Shown in pieces: positions 43,681-56,618 of a DNA stretch of 64,000 bases. The notes below the pieces were generated by a model, which worked only from the letters and a program-made list of their open reading frames with translations, ran no database searches and was not told where the DNA came from. Position 1 is the first letter of the stretch. Every line of letters starts with the position of its first letter. Source of the DNA: Enterococcus diestrammenae (GTDB lineage: Bacteria; Bacillota; Bacilli; Lactobacillales; Enterococcaceae); assembly GCF_009933255.1 (NCBI RefSeq), contig NZ_MAEI01000019.1, positions 9,227-73,226 of the forward strand, given 5' to 3'. The position numbers and the translations under genes are program-made.

Positions 43681-44639
43681 CAGACATCCGCTCCCTTCTT
43701 AGCAAATTTGTCGAAGATCCGTTTCACCGAAAATTCCCAAGTGCCTAAAAGTCCACTTGGTTTGAAAATCATGATGATAATCAAAGCTAACGCATAGATG
43801 ATCATCCGGACAGAACCAAAATCTTGCAGTAAAGTGTTTAAAATGCCCAACACCACGGCGGCCACCACAGCACCAGTCGTGGAGCCCATCCCACCGAAAA
43901 CGACGATGATCAAGATATCCACGGACTTCATAAAATCAAAGTCTCCAGGAAAAACGGATTGCTTGTAACCAGCAAATAAGCTCCCCGCCACGCTAGCAGT
44001 CATCGCGCCGACGACAAAAGCCATCACCTTGTATTTCGTGGTATTGACCCCCATGGATTCGGCAGCGATCTCGTCTTCCCTAATCGCCAAAACGGCACGG
44101 CCTGGGCCACTATGGATAAAGTTCACGACTATTAAAAGTGCCAAAGCAGCAAAGAGAAATACCATTTCCCAGCTAGTATATTGGGGAATTCCAAAGATTC
44201 CGGCCGGTCCATTGGTGATGCCTTCCAAATTCACAATTAATATCCGGATAATCTCCGCTACTCCCAAGGTGGCAATCGCTAGATAATCCCCTTTTAGACG
44301 CAAGGTCGGAATCCCAACGGCTAAGGCCACCAAACCAGAAACCATTGCCCCCACCAACATTCCCAAAAAGAAACCGCCGTATGTGGGCATTTTCATACCA
44401 AAGATGGCTCCAGCATAGGCCCCAATCGCCATAAATCCCGCATGTCCTAAAGAAAACTGCCCGGAATATCCAATAATCAGATTCAACCCAACCGCTAAAA
44501 TCACATTGATCCCAATATTGACAATAGCATTGTCCAAAAATAGATCGATTATCCCCATATTATAAAATACCAATAAAGCCAGATAACTAACCACCAAGAT
44601 GGCTAGCCAAATCAAGTTGTATTTTAGATTCTTCCTCAT
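43680..44639 (-). CDS. livM: Branched-chain amino acid ABC permease LivM
   Basis: The 319-residue permease has about nine helices with LivM motifs GYSGQFSLGHAGFMAIGAYAGA and the EAA loop AIREDEIAAESMGVN, and GGMGSTTGAVVAA near the end. ATG 44639 (AGGTG 7 nt upstream) is preferred over an upstream GTG that adjoins the livH stop. Confidence 0.93.
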   Translation of the reverse strand: MRKNLKYNLIWLAILVVSYLALLVFYNMGIIDLFLDNAIVNIGINVILAVGLNLIIGYSGQFSLGHAGFMAIGAYAGAIFGMKMPTYGGFFLGMLVGAMVSGLVALAVGIPTLRLKGDYLAIATLGVAEIIRILIVNLEGITNGPAGIFGIPQYTSWEMVFLFAALALLIVVNFIHSGPGRAVLAIREDEIAAESMGVNTTKYKVMAFVVGAMTASVAGSLFAGYKQSVFPGDFDFMKSVDILIIVVFGGMGSTTGAVVAAVVLGILNTLLQDFGSVRMIIYALALIIIMIFKPSGLLGTWEFSVKRIFDKFAKKGADV

Positions 44640-44648
44640 GGCTAGCAC

Positions 44649-45530
44649 CTACACTTTCTCTTTGATATTTTTGCCTAAAATTCCCGCTGGACGCACCAAC
44701 AAGATGATGATCAGCACCAGATACACCAAGGCATCCTTAAACGCCGAGAAACCTAACGCCGTCGCAATTGTTTCAATCAAACCAATCACAAAGCCTCCCA
44801 GTGCTGCCCCTGGGATGATGCCAATCCCACCTAACACAGCAGCTACAAAGGATTTCAACCCAGGGGCGACTCCCATCATGGGATCGATGGAATTGTAATA
44901 CAACCCGATCAACATGCCCCCAGCTGCTGCTAAAGCCGAGCCTAACGCAAAAGTAAAAGAAATCGTGCGGTTGACATTGATCCCCATCAATTGCGCAGCA
45001 TCCCCATCAACAGAAACCGCCCGCATGGCTTTCCCCATCTTGGTCTTTTGGATGATGACTTGCAGCAAAACCATCAATAACAAAGAGACGAATAAAATAA
45101 TCAACTGAATATTGCTGACTTTGATGATTCCTAAATCATAGCTTTGTTGCTGAATCACCTGAGGAAACGACCGCGCATCCGACTTGAAAAAATAAGTCAT
45201 CACATTTTGAAGTAAATAGCTGACCCCGATAGCTGTAATCAAAGCTGAAATTCGAGTGGCTTTTCGTAACGGACGATAGGCCAGAAACTCAATCAAGACT
45301 CCCAGTGCGGCGCAGACTACCATTGAAACAATCATCGCCGGGAAAAAGCCAATATTCTCGTTGTAATTTAAAATAAAATAACCAATAAAACTCCCAATCA
45401 TATAAACCTCACCATGAGCGAAGTTAATCAATTTAATAATGCCATAGACCATCGTATAGCCGAGAGCCAATAAAGCGTAGATTGAGCCTAAAAACAGCCC
45501 ATTGACTAACTGTTGCAGGATTATTTCCAT
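44649..45530 (-). CDS. livH: Branched-chain amino acid ABC permease LivH
   Basis: The 293-residue permease has eight helices with LivH motifs LALGYTMVYGIIKLINFAHGEVYMIG, the EAA loop MRAVSVDGDAAQLMGINV and PGLKSFVAAVLGGIGIIPGAALGG. It follows livJ by 73 bp, with a hairpin in between; its RBS is weak, consistent with lower expression than the binding protein. Confidence 0.94.
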   Translation of the reverse strand: MEIILQQLVNGLFLGSIYALLALGYTMVYGIIKLINFAHGEVYMIGSFIGYFILNYNENIGFFPAMIVSMVVCAALGVLIEFLAYRPLRKATRISALITAIGVSYLLQNVMTYFFKSDARSFPQVIQQQSYDLGIIKVSNIQLIILFVSLLLMVLLQVIIQKTKMGKAMRAVSVDGDAAQLMGINVNRTISFTFALGSALAAAGGMLIGLYYNSIDPMMGVAPGLKSFVAAVLGGIGIIPGAALGGFVIGLIETIATALGFSAFKDALVYLVLIIILLVRPAGILGKNIKEKV

Positions 45531-45561
45531 AGCGTCACACTGCCCTTCTTTTAGCCCAAAA

Positions 45562-45588
45562 GAGGAACGCCTACAAAAGACGTTCCAC
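45562..45588 (-). terminator. Partial terminator between livJ and livH
   Basis: GGAACGTC and GGCGTTCC form an 8-bp stem with a 7-nt loop; only a short T-run (TCTTTT) follows. It likely lets some transcripts through, giving more LivJ than permease. Confidence 0.6.
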
Positions 45589-45603
45589 CTTGGTTTTTTT
45601 ATC

Positions 45604-46791
45604 TTACGGGTTCACCACATCAGCAGAGGCTTCAACACCTTCTTGCATCCCCAAAACCACGGCTGATTTTTCAGGATTATGATCCTTGTCGATCGTCATC
45701 TTGCCAGTGACCCCTTCGAAATCTTTCAGCTCTGCTAAGCCTTTAGTGATGGCTGTTGAATCAGCAGACCCTTGCTCTTCAATCGCTTGTTTCACCATGT
45801 AAACTGCGTCATAACTCAAGGCATTGAAAGAAGAGGGTTCTTTCCCATATTTTGTTTTGAAAGCATCGATGAAAGTCGTCACTTTTTCACTTGCGTCCAC
45901 TTTCGTTGAGAAATGAGAAGCATAATAGATATCATTGACATTTTCTTTGCCAGCAATTTCCACATATTTTGGATCAGAGAAACCATCAGGGCCCAAAATT
46001 GGAACATCAATCCCCATTTCTCGGGCTTGTTTGGTAATCAAGCCTGTTTCCCCGTAATACCCTGGCAAATACATCACGTTAAAGTCTTTGTCTTTAATCT
46101 TGGTCAAGACAGCTTGGAAGTCTTTGTCCCCTTTGGTAAAGTTTTCTTCTGCGACAATCTCCCCTTCGTAGGCATCCTTAAAGGCTTTGGTCAACCCTTT
46201 GGCATAATCACTGGAGTTGTCCCCCAAAATAACCGCCTTATCGGTTTTTAAGGTTTCGTGAGCATAGACAGCCAAGACTTTACCTTGGAAACTATCCTGG
46301 AAGCAAGTACGAAAAGCATATTCCTGCACCTTGCCATCCTGAAGGGTAATAGAGTCATCCGTACCTGAAGGCGTCACCAATGGTACTTGAACTTTCGTCG
46401 CATTTGGTAAAGCAGCTTTCACCGCACCAGAAGTCGCTGGGCCCAAGATTGCCACCACCTGATCTTGCGTCGCCAAACTCGTAGTTACCGAGACCGCCTC
46501 GGTACTGTTGGATTTGTTGTCTTTTGTGATCAATTCGATCTGTTTTCCATCAATTCCACCAGCCTCGTTGATTTCCGCAACGGCCATTTCAATTCCTTCT
46601 TTTTCTTGGTTCCCATAAGCAGACACATCACCGGATAATTCCATATTCATCCCCAGCTTGATGGTGTCGCCGCTTTGCTTGTTGCCCCCATCAGCTGTCG
46701 CCGAACCGGCTGTTCCCGATCCTTTCGGTGCCGCACTACAAGCCGACAACAGCAGCAGCCCCATAAACAAAAACGCCAATTTCTTTTTCAT
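45604..46791 (-). CDS. livJ: Branched-chain amino acid-binding lipoprotein LivJ
   Basis: The 395-residue preprotein has a lipobox LLLLSAC (Cys18), a short linker, then a periplasmic-binding fold type I: IKLGMNMELSGDVSAYGNQEKEGIEMAVAEINEAGG, ATSGAVKAALP and NALSYDAVYM. It binds Leu/Ile/Val outside the membrane. GGAGG precedes ATG. It is the first gene of livJHMGF plus CBS-ACT, behind a promoter with a CodY-like box. Confidence 0.94.
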   Translation of the reverse strand: MKKKLAFLFMGLLLLSACSAAPKGSGTAGSATADGGNKQSGDTIKLGMNMELSGDVSAYGNQEKEGIEMAVAEINEAGGIDGKQIELITKDNKSNSTEAVSVTTSLATQDQVVAILGPATSGAVKAALPNATKVQVPLVTPSGTDDSITLQDGKVQEYAFRTCFQDSFQGKVLAVYAHETLKTDKAVILGDNSSDYAKGLTKAFKDAYEGEIVAEENFTKGDKDFQAVLTKIKDKDFNVMYLPGYYGETGLITKQAREMGIDVPILGPDGFSDPKYVEIAGKENVNDIYYASHFSTKVDASEKVTTFIDAFKTKYGKEPSSFNALSYDAVYMVKQAIEEQGSADSTAITKGLAELKDFEGVTGKMTIDKDHNPEKSAVVLGMQEGVEASADVVNP

Positions 46792-46849
46792 CGCTTTTCC
46801 TCCAAATTCTTAATAATTATAAAAGAATCTCTCTTCAAGTATGTTTACA

Positions 46850-46896
46850 AATATACTGAAACTTTCATGACAAGTCAATACAATTGTCTGAAAATT
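46850..46896 (-). promoter_or_regulatory. liv operon promoter with CodY-like box
   Basis: Minus strand: CodY motif AATTTTCAGACAATT (46882-46896; one mismatch to AATTTTCWGAAAATT), 3 bp later -35 TTGACT (46873-46878), 17-bp spacer, -10 TATATT (46850-46855). CodY is the known branched-chain amino acid sensor of Firmicutes. The rest of the gap to 47184 holds a terminator and AT-rich DNA. Confidence 0.75.
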
Positions 46897-47132
46897 CCTT
46901 TTATTCAGAGAAATAAATCCACCTTTTTCTAAAATTCAGATTTCTTGCAATCTTCCCCAGCTAAAAATCATTTAACGCTAATCTTATTTTTATCATTTTA
47001 TCATATTAAGTAAAAATCCCAAACTAATTCACTAACCTTTCTTCAAAAGAACTGACACTTGAAGGCTTGCCTTTTATTAAAATGCTTGAAACCACATTCT
47101 CAACTCTCCCAGACGAAAGCAGAAATCAAGTC

Positions 47133-47166
47133 AAAAAAAAGCCGCTCCAACATTGGAGACAGCTTT
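47133..47166 (-). terminator. Intrinsic terminator of yidD-GNAT
   Basis: CTCCAA/TTGGAG core stem extended by AAAGC/GCTTT, then T8 on the minus strand. Confidence 0.85.
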
Positions 47167-47184
47167 ATTTTCTTGCTTTTGTTA

Positions 47185-47694
47185 TTACCTAGGTTTTCTT
47201 TCCAAAATAACTTGGTTGCGGAGTTGTTGTCCGTCCTCAAAGATAGGCTCGGGATAATGCTGAACAAAATAGTCTTTCACAAGAGCGATTTGGTCAAAAC
47301 CCTTTTTCTGGTACAAGCTTAAGGCTGGTGAAGTCAGATCCCCGGTTTTGACAATGATGGGCAAGTTATCGGCTTCTGCATCGATGTTTGCTAAACAAGC
47401 ATCCATCAGTTTGCCACCGAGGCCTTGCCCCTGTCGTTGGGGCGCCACTGCGACGTTCAAAATCTCCCAGTTTGCTGCTTGCTTTTCAAAGACCAAGCTC
47501 CCGATAACTTCCTTAGCGGTCTCCGGAAGCTGCGACTTTCCCTTCGCCATTGCTTCAGTCTCAAAGGCCACCAAGACGCGGCTCCTAGTTAAGTAACTTT
47601 TAACAAGGGCCACATTGGGATCAGCATCTAGTAACAACGCCCAGTTTAACAAACAAGGAAACTCTTGATGGGGCAGCTCACTGATCATGATCAT
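47185..47694 (-). CDS. GNAT acetyltransferase
   Basis: The 169-residue protein has GNAT motif '[26 protein letters not shown]' with the Q/RxxGxG/A acetyl-CoA loop and '[11 protein letters not shown]'. Substrate unknown. Its ATG overlaps the yidD stop by 4 nt, so the two are coupled. A terminator follows. Confidence 0.85.
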   Translation of the reverse strand: MIMISELPHQEFPCLLNWALLLDADPNVALVKSYLTRSRVLVAFETEAMAKGKSQLPETAKEVIGSLVFEKQAANWEILNVAVAPQRQGQGLGGKLMDACLANIDAEADNLPIIVKTGDLTSPALSLYQKKGFDQIALVKDYFVQHYPEPIFEDGQQLRNQVILERKPR

Positions 47695-47978
47695 TTATTG
47701 GGAACTCCTTTGCGAAAAGTATAATTGGGACGTTCTTTATCCACGGTATTGCGTTTTAGGGAAAAATTGCGGGGGACATAATCGATACCACCTCGTACGA
47801 AAGGATGACAACGTAAAATCCGGGCCGTCCCCATCAAAAGTCCTTTAAAGGCACCATGAACTTGAATGGCTTGAATCATATAACTCGAACAAGTGGGGTA
47901 ATAGCGACAGCTGGGGGGAAATAACGGGGAAATAAACCGTTGGTACCCTCGCACCAGCGCAATCATGATACGCTTCAT
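47691..47978 (-). CDS. yidD: Membrane protein insertion factor YidD
   Basis: The 95-residue protein matches Yid[30 protein letters not shown] and [15 protein letters not shown], with the conserved cysteines. YidD assists YidC-mediated membrane insertion. The ATG at 47978 has AAGGAA 5 nt upstream; a GTG precedes it. Confidence 0.93.
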   Translation of the reverse strand: MKRIMIALVRGYQRFISPLFPPSCRYYPTCSSYMIQAIQVHGAFKGLLMGTARILRCHPFVRGGIDYVPRNFSLKRNTVDKERPNYTFRKGVPNK

Positions 47979-48060
47979 CACATTTCCTTCTTTCTACGTT
48001 TCAAATCATAGCTTCTTTCCTATCAAATTTCAAGGATTGAAACTGACGGACTGAATCGAC

Positions 48061-48105
48061 TTCATTGATTCGCCAGAATCCTAGGAGCCTCATTTCAAAG
48101 ATCCC
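48061..48105 (+). other. Weak match to the right arm of the dispersed palindromic repeat
   Basis: AGAATCCTAGGAGCCTCATTTCAA resembles CCAATCCTACGGAGCCACATTTCAC of R1. The match is short and alone, so it may be chance. Confidence 0.2.
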
Positions 48106-48166
48106 TATCCAGCAAAGAAAAAGACCGAAGCATCCGCCTCGATCTCAATTAGCTATTCAACAGTAA

Positions 48167-48916
48167 TTAACCTAGTATTGTCACTTGAACTTGACGACGG
48201 CCCCAAGCATAACACTGGGCAGCGGTAGAAAAATGAACATCGATGATATTGCCACGGATGGCACCACCGGTATCTACTGCATAAGCTTCGCCGTACCCTT
48301 CAATATACAATCTTGTCCCCAGGGGAATGACGTTAGGATCCACAGCCACTGCCATAGGATTTTCTAATAGATTCTGACCTGTTGCGGTGATATGTCCCCC
48401 ACCCAATGAATCAGCTGGATCAGAACTATAGGCAGTCGATTCCATCGTAATGGTCTGACCTCCACTTGGTGCAGTAGAAGCCTGTTCTTCTGCAGCAGCA
48501 GCTTCTTCCGCCGCAACCCGTTCAGCTTCTTCTTGAGCTGCTTTTTCGGCAGCTGCTTTAGCGGCCTTTTCAGCAGCTTCCTTGGCTGCTTTCTCTTTCG
48601 CTGCTTTCTCTTTCGCTGCTTTTTCTTTGGCTGCCTTTTCTTTCGCAGCTTTCTCACGAGCAGCCTTTTCTTTGGCGGCTTTTTCCTTAGCGGCTTGTTC
48701 TTTGGCAGCAATATCTGCTGTCACCAAAGTAACGGCTTGATTATCTTGACTCACTTCTGCCAATGAAGCAGATAAGTTCATAACAGTTTCTTTTGCTACG
48801 ATTTCTTGCTTGATAGGCGCATCTTCTGATTGATTCTCGTTGGCGTATACTGGTAAAAGGCTGCCAAATGCTAATACGGCGGTCGCCCCAATCAGTGGCC
48901 ATAGACGTGTATTCAT
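48167..48916 (-). CDS. Secreted 3D-domain cell wall protein with Lys/Ala/Glu repeats
   Basis: The 249-residue protein has a signal peptide (~1-25, cut near VYANE), then a charged region with repeats of [10 protein letters not shown] (~70-115) and an Ala/Glu-rich stretch, probably a long helix. The C-terminal 3D domain (~165-249) has [41 protein letters not shown] with the conserved Asp residues, as in MltA/RpfB-type peptidoglycan-active proteins. It likely acts on or binds the wall. WalR-like direct repeats lie upstream. Confidence 0.85.
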   Translation of the reverse strand: MNTRLWPLIGATAVLAFGSLLPVYANENQSEDAPIKQEIVAKETVMNLSASLAEVSQDNQAVTLVTADIAAKEQAAKEKAAKEKAAREKAAKEKAAKEKAAKEKAAKEKAAKEAAEKAAKAAAEKAAQEEAERVAAEEAAAAEEQASTAPSGGQTITMESTAYSSDPADSLGGGHITATGQNLLENPMAVAVDPNVIPLGTRLYIEGYGEAYAVDTGGAIRGNIIDVHFSTAAQCYAWGRRQVQVTILG

Positions 48917-48979
48917 AAAGTGCTTTTTCCCTCCTACTTGCTCACGAGGAATATCTTAACACGCCCTCTCTTGCCGTTG

Positions 48980-49007
48980 GTTACAAACGGGTTAAACACA
49001 ATTAACA
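48980..49007 (-). promoter_or_regulatory. WalR-like direct repeats upstream of the 3D protein
   Basis: Minus strand TGTTAA (49002-49007), TTTAAC (48991-48996) and TGTAAC (48980-48985) stand at exact 11-bp steps with 5-bp spacers. The WalR motif is TGTWAH-N5-TGTWAH; the middle copy has one mismatch. WalR controls many cell wall hydrolases. Confidence 0.5.
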
Positions 49008-49056
49008 GAGAAGAGTAAAGCGCTCTCTATCTTGTTACAATTGAAATACTTTCATC

Positions 49057-49070
49057 TGATTATCATTATC
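49057..49070. promoter_or_regulatory. Fur/Zur-like half box
   Basis: On the minus strand GATAATGATAATCA matches the first 14 positions of the classical Fur box, but the last repeat is missing. It is about 140 bp upstream of the 3D gene. The rest of the 386-bp gap is AT-rich. Confidence 0.3.
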
Positions 49071-49259
49071 TGGTGATTATCAAGCATCCAAAACAACTGA
49101 TTTAACAGTGAATAAACAAACATAGATTAAAATAAAATGAAAATTGTTTGGTAACCTTTTGGATGCCCATGGTTTGGTAAAAGCTCACGAATTTAGCCGC
49201 TTTTGCCTTAGGATTATCGTAAAAAACGACTACTATTACATTTTTGTAACAATTAAGTC

Positions 49260-49292
49260 AAAAAAACAGTCACTCTGCAATAAGAGTGACTG
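49260..49292 (-). terminator. Intrinsic terminator of the murA unit
   Basis: CAGTCACTCT and AGAGTGACTG arms, 6-nt loop, T7 on the minus strand, just after the small membrane gene. Confidence 0.92.
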
Positions 49293-49302
49293 GCTGCTAA
49301 AG

Positions 49303-49479
49303 CTATTTCATGAAATCTAAAATGTGGGTCCAGAGGCCTGGGTAGAATACTTTCAAAGGCATGCCACCACCGATACCGCCATAACCAATCATCGTGCCGA
49401 GAATAAACAATCCCAACGCCAACAAAATAACGACTAAAATCTTGACCAAAGTCGTCAAAATATAACGATTTAAACGCAT
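49303..49479 (-). CDS. EpuA-like small membrane protein
   Basis: The 58-residue protein has one hydrophobic helix (~11-30) followed by MIGYGGIGGGMPLKVFYPGLWTHILDFMK. This matches what I recall of the EpuA family (often labelled 'DNA-directed RNA polymerase subunit beta' by error), which commonly sits beside murA in lactic acid bacteria. AGGTAGGTG lies 5 nt before ATG. It follows murA by 89 bp and precedes the terminator. Function unknown. Confidence 0.8.
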   Translation of the reverse strand: MRLNRYILTTLVKILVVILLALGLFILGTMIGYGGIGGGMPLKVFYPGLWTHILDFMK

Positions 49480-49568
49480 GGGAACACCTACCTTTATCGT
49501 ATTCTTAGCCAGCTAAAGAAGTGTAGCCGACTAGCCTCTTTTAAAAAAAGCGGGATTCATTTTACAAA

Positions 49569-50876
49569 TTAAGCAATCGTGGTCGTTTGATTTTCGTTAG
49601 CGACGACTTCTTCCGTGTCTACCCGTTGAACATTGGCGCCAAGAGCCTGTAATTTTTTATGGAATTGGTAATAGCCCCGGTCCAAGTATTTCAAATTACG
49701 TACGCGAGTGATGCCATTTGAAGTCAAACCCATCAAGATCAACGCAGCGGCAGCCCGCAAATCAGTAGCATATACCAACGCCCCTTGCATCGGATGGCCC
49801 CCTTCAATGATGGCCACGTTGCCGTCGATTTTCACATGAGCATTCATTCGACGCATCTCTTCTAAGTGTTGGAAACGATTTTCGAAAACAGTTTCTGTGA
49901 CGATGCTTGTCCCTTTTGCCAACATTTGAACAGCTGTCATTTGCGCTTGCATATCTGTTGGGAACCCTGGATGAGGCATCGTCTTCACATCAGTTGGTTT
50001 CAAGACTGCAGGACCAACAACACGAATCCCATTTTCTTCTTCAGTGATTTTCGCACCCATTTCCGTCAATTTGGAAATCAAGGGACGGTTGTGCTCACTG
50101 ATGGCATCTAAAATCAAGACATCCCCTTGCGTCATTGCGGCCGCTACCATAAAGGTCCCGGCTTCGATCCGATCTTGCACGATGGAATGGGTCACGGAAT
50201 GAAGATGATCCACGCCTTCGATACGCATCGTTTCAGTCCCAGCTCCATGGATGGAAGCACCCATTTTATTCAAGATATTGGCTAGGTCAACAATTTCAGG
50301 TTCCCGAGCAACGTTTTCAATGATGGTTGTGCCTTTTGCTTTGACCGCTGCCATCATGATGTTTTGGGTTGCACCGACACTTGGGAAATCCAAGTAGACG
50401 TTATTGCCTCGCAAACCATTTTCAGCGATGGCTTCGATATAGCCGTCACGTTGATTGATGGTGGCACCTAACGCAGCAAAACCTTTTAGATGCAAATCGA
50501 TGGGACGTTTGCCAATCGCACAGCCACCAGGCATCGCTACTTTGGCATGTCCATTGCGGGCCAAAAGAGGTCCCATGACTACGATAGAAGCTCGCATTTG
50601 GCTAACCAATTCGTAAGGGGCTTCGACTTTCAATTGTTTGGTTGCATCGATCGTCACTTGATTGCTCGCTTGATCAAAATCAACAGCGACATTTAGCTGA
50701 CGAATGACTTCATTCATAATCAATACATCGGACAAGATTGGTACGTTCTTTAAGGTCGTCACGCCTTCTTCCGCTAGCAAAGTTGCGGCTAGGATTGGTA
50801 ATACGGCATTTTTAGCGCCTTCAATTTTTACTGTACCTTTTAGTTGATTTCCACCTTGGACGATGATCTCTTCCAT
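49569..50876 (-). CDS. murA: UDP-N-acetylglucosamine 1-carboxyvinyltransferase MurA
   Basis: MurA transfers enolpyruvate from PEP to UDP-GlcNAc, the first committed step of peptidoglycan synthesis; fosfomycin alkylates its active-site cysteine. The 435-residue protein has [15 protein letters not shown], the catalytic Cys119 in [15 protein letters not shown], and the [13 protein letters not shown]-terminal segment. GGAGG precedes ATG. The unit is DUF1146, murA, EpuA-like. Confidence 0.97.
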   Translation of the reverse strand: MEEIIVQGGNQLKGTVKIEGAKNAVLPILAATLLAEEGVTTLKNVPILSDVLIMNEVIRQLNVAVDFDQASNQVTIDATKQLKVEAPYELVSQMRASIVVMGPLLARNGHAKVAMPGGCAIGKRPIDLHLKGFAALGATINQRDGYIEAIAENGLRGNNVYLDFPSVGATQNIMMAAVKAKGTTIIENVAREPEIVDLANILNKMGASIHGAGTETMRIEGVDHLHSVTHSIVQDRIEAGTFMVAAAMTQGDVLILDAISEHNRPLISKLTEMGAKITEEENGIRVVGPAVLKPTDVKTMPHPGFPTDMQAQMTAVQMLAKGTSIVTETVFENRFQHLEEMRRMNAHVKIDGNVAIIEGGHPMQGALVYATDLRAAAALILMGLTSNGITRVRNLKYLDRGYYQFHKKLQALGANVQRVDTEEVVANENQTTTIA

Positions 50877-50962
50877 AATATTCCCTCCAGAATAGCTTTG
50901 ACTTTCTTAGCAGCCAAAATTCCCACCATTCGCGTCACTTGTACGCATGGGTTTTGTATTTT

Positions 50963-51199
50963 TTAATTTGTAAATGTCAAAAAGATGTTTTTGCATAAAG
51001 CCAAGAGCTCTAAGAAAAAGGTACTCGCCTGATAGCCGACTACGATGGCAACCAATGACAAGACCAAGCGCACTTGGTGGGTGTGGTAAGCACGAAAGAA
51101 TGTATCCAGACGAATGGCTTTCAAGCCCCAAAAGGCCAAATAAATAAATGCCAAGTGGCTGACAATGCGCACCACAGCGTCCGTTCCATAGAACTGCAT
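50963..51199 (-). CDS. DUF1146 (YwzB-like) membrane protein
   Basis: The 78-residue protein has two helices (~10-25 and ~42-60) and the family motif 'FWGLKAIRLDTFFR' between them. DUF1146 proteins often sit between the atp operon and murA in Firmicutes, as here. Function unknown. GAAGGGG precedes ATG, and the promoter at 51233 serves this gene and murA. Confidence 0.85.
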   Translation of the reverse strand: MQFYGTDAVVRIVSHLAFIYLAFWGLKAIRLDTFFRAYHTHQVRLVLSLVAIVVGYQASTFFLELLALCKNIFLTFTN

Positions 51200-51232
51200 A
51201 GCACCCCTTCTTTCAAAAAACTCAATACGTAG

Positions 51233-51261
51233 ATAGTACCATAAATACGCTAGAATGAAAA
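51233..51261 (-). promoter_or_regulatory. Promoter of DUF1146-murA
   Basis: -35 TTTTCA (51256-51261), 17-bp spacer, extended -10 TGGTACTAT (51233-51241) on the minus strand. Confidence 0.6.
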
Positions 51262-51747
51262 ATTACTTTTCTTGCCTCAAAACTTTTAAAGGTTTTTTAA
51301 AAGCTTCCTAAGCTCTCATGACTGTTGTGACAAGGTTTCTAACTAGGGTTGAAAAAGTGCGATAACAAAAGGTTTTTAATGCCTCCTATACTTTTGAAAC
51401 AGGAAAATTCGCGAAACAACAAGGAAATAATGGACATTTTTTCGAAAAAATTTTCATAAAAAACGACTAGCTATTTGGGCTACAATTAACATTTTCTTAA
51501 AATTTACATTACTGTTTTCATTCCACGTAAACCTAATGACCCACAGAATCATAATTTCAGCTAGCAAAAATATAAAATAGCCTTCGTTGTTATTCAGTTA
51601 CCCATAGTTTATCAGGTTTCCCGAAGCTTTGCGAGAAACCAGTCTGCTCGTTTTTTGTGTTTTCAATATGCCAGCTGCTAAGTCCCAGAGGCAGTTTGCT
51701 GTACCTTGGAAAGGCTAAAGGAGCCTCTACCGCTCTTGAAAAATTGA
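51262..51747. other. Non-coding gap between the atp terminator and the murA promoter
   Basis: AT-rich. A hairpin GGTTTC/GAAACC (51615-51640) stands in the left part of an otherwise open 67-codon minus-strand frame (51590-51793) that overlaps the atp terminator and has no RBS; I do not call it. Nothing else is clear. Confidence 0.5.
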
Positions 51748-51782
51748 AAAAAACATCCCGTGAATAATCACGAGATGTTTTT
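51748..51782 (-). terminator. Intrinsic terminator of the atp operon
   Basis: AAACATCTCGTG and CACGGGATGTTT arms (one mismatch), 6-nt loop, T-tract on the minus strand, 86 bp after the atpC stop. Confidence 0.9.
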
Positions 51783-51867
51783 TGGATTAACACTATCGGA
51801 TAGTCCCTTTAAAAGTTGCTATCTTCATCATGTACGCGGACTTACAAAGCCTGTCGCCGCGATTGAA

Positions 51868-52293
51868 CTAACCATGTTTTGATACATTGATCCGGTTGAT
51901 GGCACGATGCAAAGCGACAGTCGCCCGACGCAATTGATCGACATCTTCGGATTGTTTGGCTTCTTCGATCATTTTTTCTGCGCGAATCTTCGCCCGTTCT
52001 GCCCGGCTTACGTCAATATCCCGTTCCCGTTCAGCACTATCGGCGATGATGGAAACTACATCGTCGCGGACTTCTAGGATGCCACCATTGACAGCGATCC
52101 AATCCACGTGAGTATCAGAATCCACCCGTTTAACACGGACTTCATCGATATCCAAAGGGGCGATAATCGGAGCATGGCGAGGCATGATCCCGATTTCCCC
52201 ACTGACTAGTTTTGCTACAACGATTCGGGCATGGTGGTCGTAAACCAAACCATCAGGTGTTACCACATTCACGGTTAAGTATCTTTCTTCCAT
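51868..52293 (-). CDS. atpC: ATP synthase epsilon subunit
   Basis: The 141-residue central-stalk subunit has the N-terminal beta-barrel ([42 protein letters not shown]) and two C-terminal helices. It couples rotation to catalysis and inhibits hydrolysis. GAGAGGTGG precedes ATG. It follows atpD by 35 bp and ends the operon. Confidence 0.96.
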   Translation of the reverse strand: MEERYLTVNVVTPDGLVYDHHARIVVAKLVSGEIGIMPRHAPIIAPLDIDEVRVKRVDSDTHVDWIAVNGGILEVRDDVVSIIADSAERERDIDVSRAERAKIRAEKMIEEAKQSEDVDQLRRATVALHRAINRINVSKHG

Positions 52294-52328
52294 GGGCCAC
52301 CTCTCCCTTCACTTCTTAGCGTCAGCTG

Positions 52329-53865
<1,537 letters not shown>

Positions 53866-53881
53866 CTTCCTTGCTTAGTGT

Positions 53882-53988
53882 GCTTTTAGGCGTTGCTCAG
53901 AAAGCGAGTGATAAGAACGAAGCCATGAAGTTGGCGGTTTTTGCCAACTTATTACTTTGGGCTTATCAAACTTTCTACGTCTCAAAGC
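53882..53988 (-). repeat. Compound hairpin B, tandem to A
   Basis: Also 107 nt, starting 123 bp from A. Outer stem 11 of 12 pairs (GCTTT...GCGT/ACGT...AAAGC), second stem AGAAAG/CTTTCT, middle stem TGATAAG/CTTATCA, inner stem AAGTTGGC/GCCAACTT, 7-nt loop. Both A and B are bounded on the plus strand by CCTTGCTTAGTGT (53746-53758 and 53869-53881). Confidence 0.85.
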
Positions 53989-54059
53989 TTGTTTTACTTC
54001 TTGTTGCGTGAATGGTGTTTAAGCGGTTTGCTTCCCCCATCACTGCACAAGTTTGTCTG

Positions 54060-54962
54060 TTACTCGAGGGCAGCTGCCCCGGCAACAATTTCGGTAATTT
54101 CTTGGGTAATGGCACCTTGACGCGCTCGGTTATAAGAGATTGTCAGATCACCAATAATATTCTTGGCGTTGTCGGTAGCGGTTTTCATCGCTGTCATTCC
54201 GGCAGCGTGTTCAGCTGTTTTGGCATCCACAATCGCGCCATAAATCAAACTTTCGGCATACTGTGGCAACAATTGATCCAAAATCGCTTCTTTTGAAGGT
54301 TCGAAAAGATATTCTTGCTCATAGCTTTCCGCTTCATCTGGATCCAAGTCAGAGATGGGGAGCATTTTTTCAACCCGGAACTGATTGGTCAGTGAATTGA
54401 TATGATGGTTATAACAAACATATAGCTCATCAAATACTTCATTTTGATACATAGTAGTGGCCATCGTCACGATCTTGCGAACTTCTTCAAAGCTTGGCTG
54501 ATCCGAGAGGTTTCGCAATTCATAAGCCAACTCGATGCCCCGAGCTTTGAAGAAATCCGCTCCGGTAGCGCCGATGGCAATCATCACGTAGTCCTCTTGT
54601 GAATCATGGTCATCTTTGAGCATGGACATCATCTGCTTCAATATCGAACTGTTGTAACCACCGACTAGTCCACCGTCAGAAGTAATCACGATGTAGCCGG
54701 TTTTTCTAACAGGACGACTGATGAGCATGCTGTTGTAATTGACGCCATCTTGCACGTTATTGGTGTAGATATCCGTCAATTCTTGAGCGGTCATATGAGT
54801 GACGACTTCCCGCACTTTTTGTGCATAGACCTGAAAATCTCGGGAATTACTCTCGGATTTCGTCAATTTTGAAGCCGACACCATTTGCATGGCATTGGTA
54901 ATTTGACTGGTCTTTTTGGTGGAAGCAATGCGCTGCTTGATCTCATTCAAGGAAGCACCCAT
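54060..54962 (-). CDS. atpG: ATP synthase gamma subunit
   Basis: The 300-residue rotor shaft subunit begins [33 protein letters not shown] and ends with the matching C-terminal helix ([20 protein letters not shown]). ATG 54962 lies 9 nt after GGAG; an upstream TTG is too close to the RBS. It follows atpA by 70 bp. Confidence 0.97.
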   Translation of the reverse strand: MGASLNEIKQRIASTKKTSQITNAMQMVSASKLTKSESNSRDFQVYAQKVREVVTHMTAQELTDIYTNNVQDGVNYNSMLISRPVRKTGYIVITSDGGLVGGYNSSILKQMMSMLKDDHDSQEDYVMIAIGATGADFFKARGIELAYELRNLSDQPSFEEVRKIVTMATTMYQNEVFDELYVCYNHHINSLTNQFRVEKMLPISDLDPDEAESYEQEYLFEPSKEAILDQLLPQYAESLIYGAIVDAKTAEHAAGMTAMKTATDNAKNIIGDLTISYNRARQGAITQEITEIVAGAAALE

Positions 54963-55032
54963 GTCCAATCACTCCTTTCTCATACTAATGATGTGATTTT
55001 CACAAAAATCACTTTTTCCACCTACTGACGGG

Positions 55033-56607
<1,575 letters not shown>

Positions 56608-56618
56608 TTACCTAATGT

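Noticed and set aside
48364..48711. 115-codon Lys-rich frame inside the 3D-domain gene
   Set aside because: It is a shifted frame of the AKEKA-coding repeats.
51590..51793. 67-codon open frame on the minus strand
   Set aside because: It includes the atp terminator hairpin and lacks an RBS.
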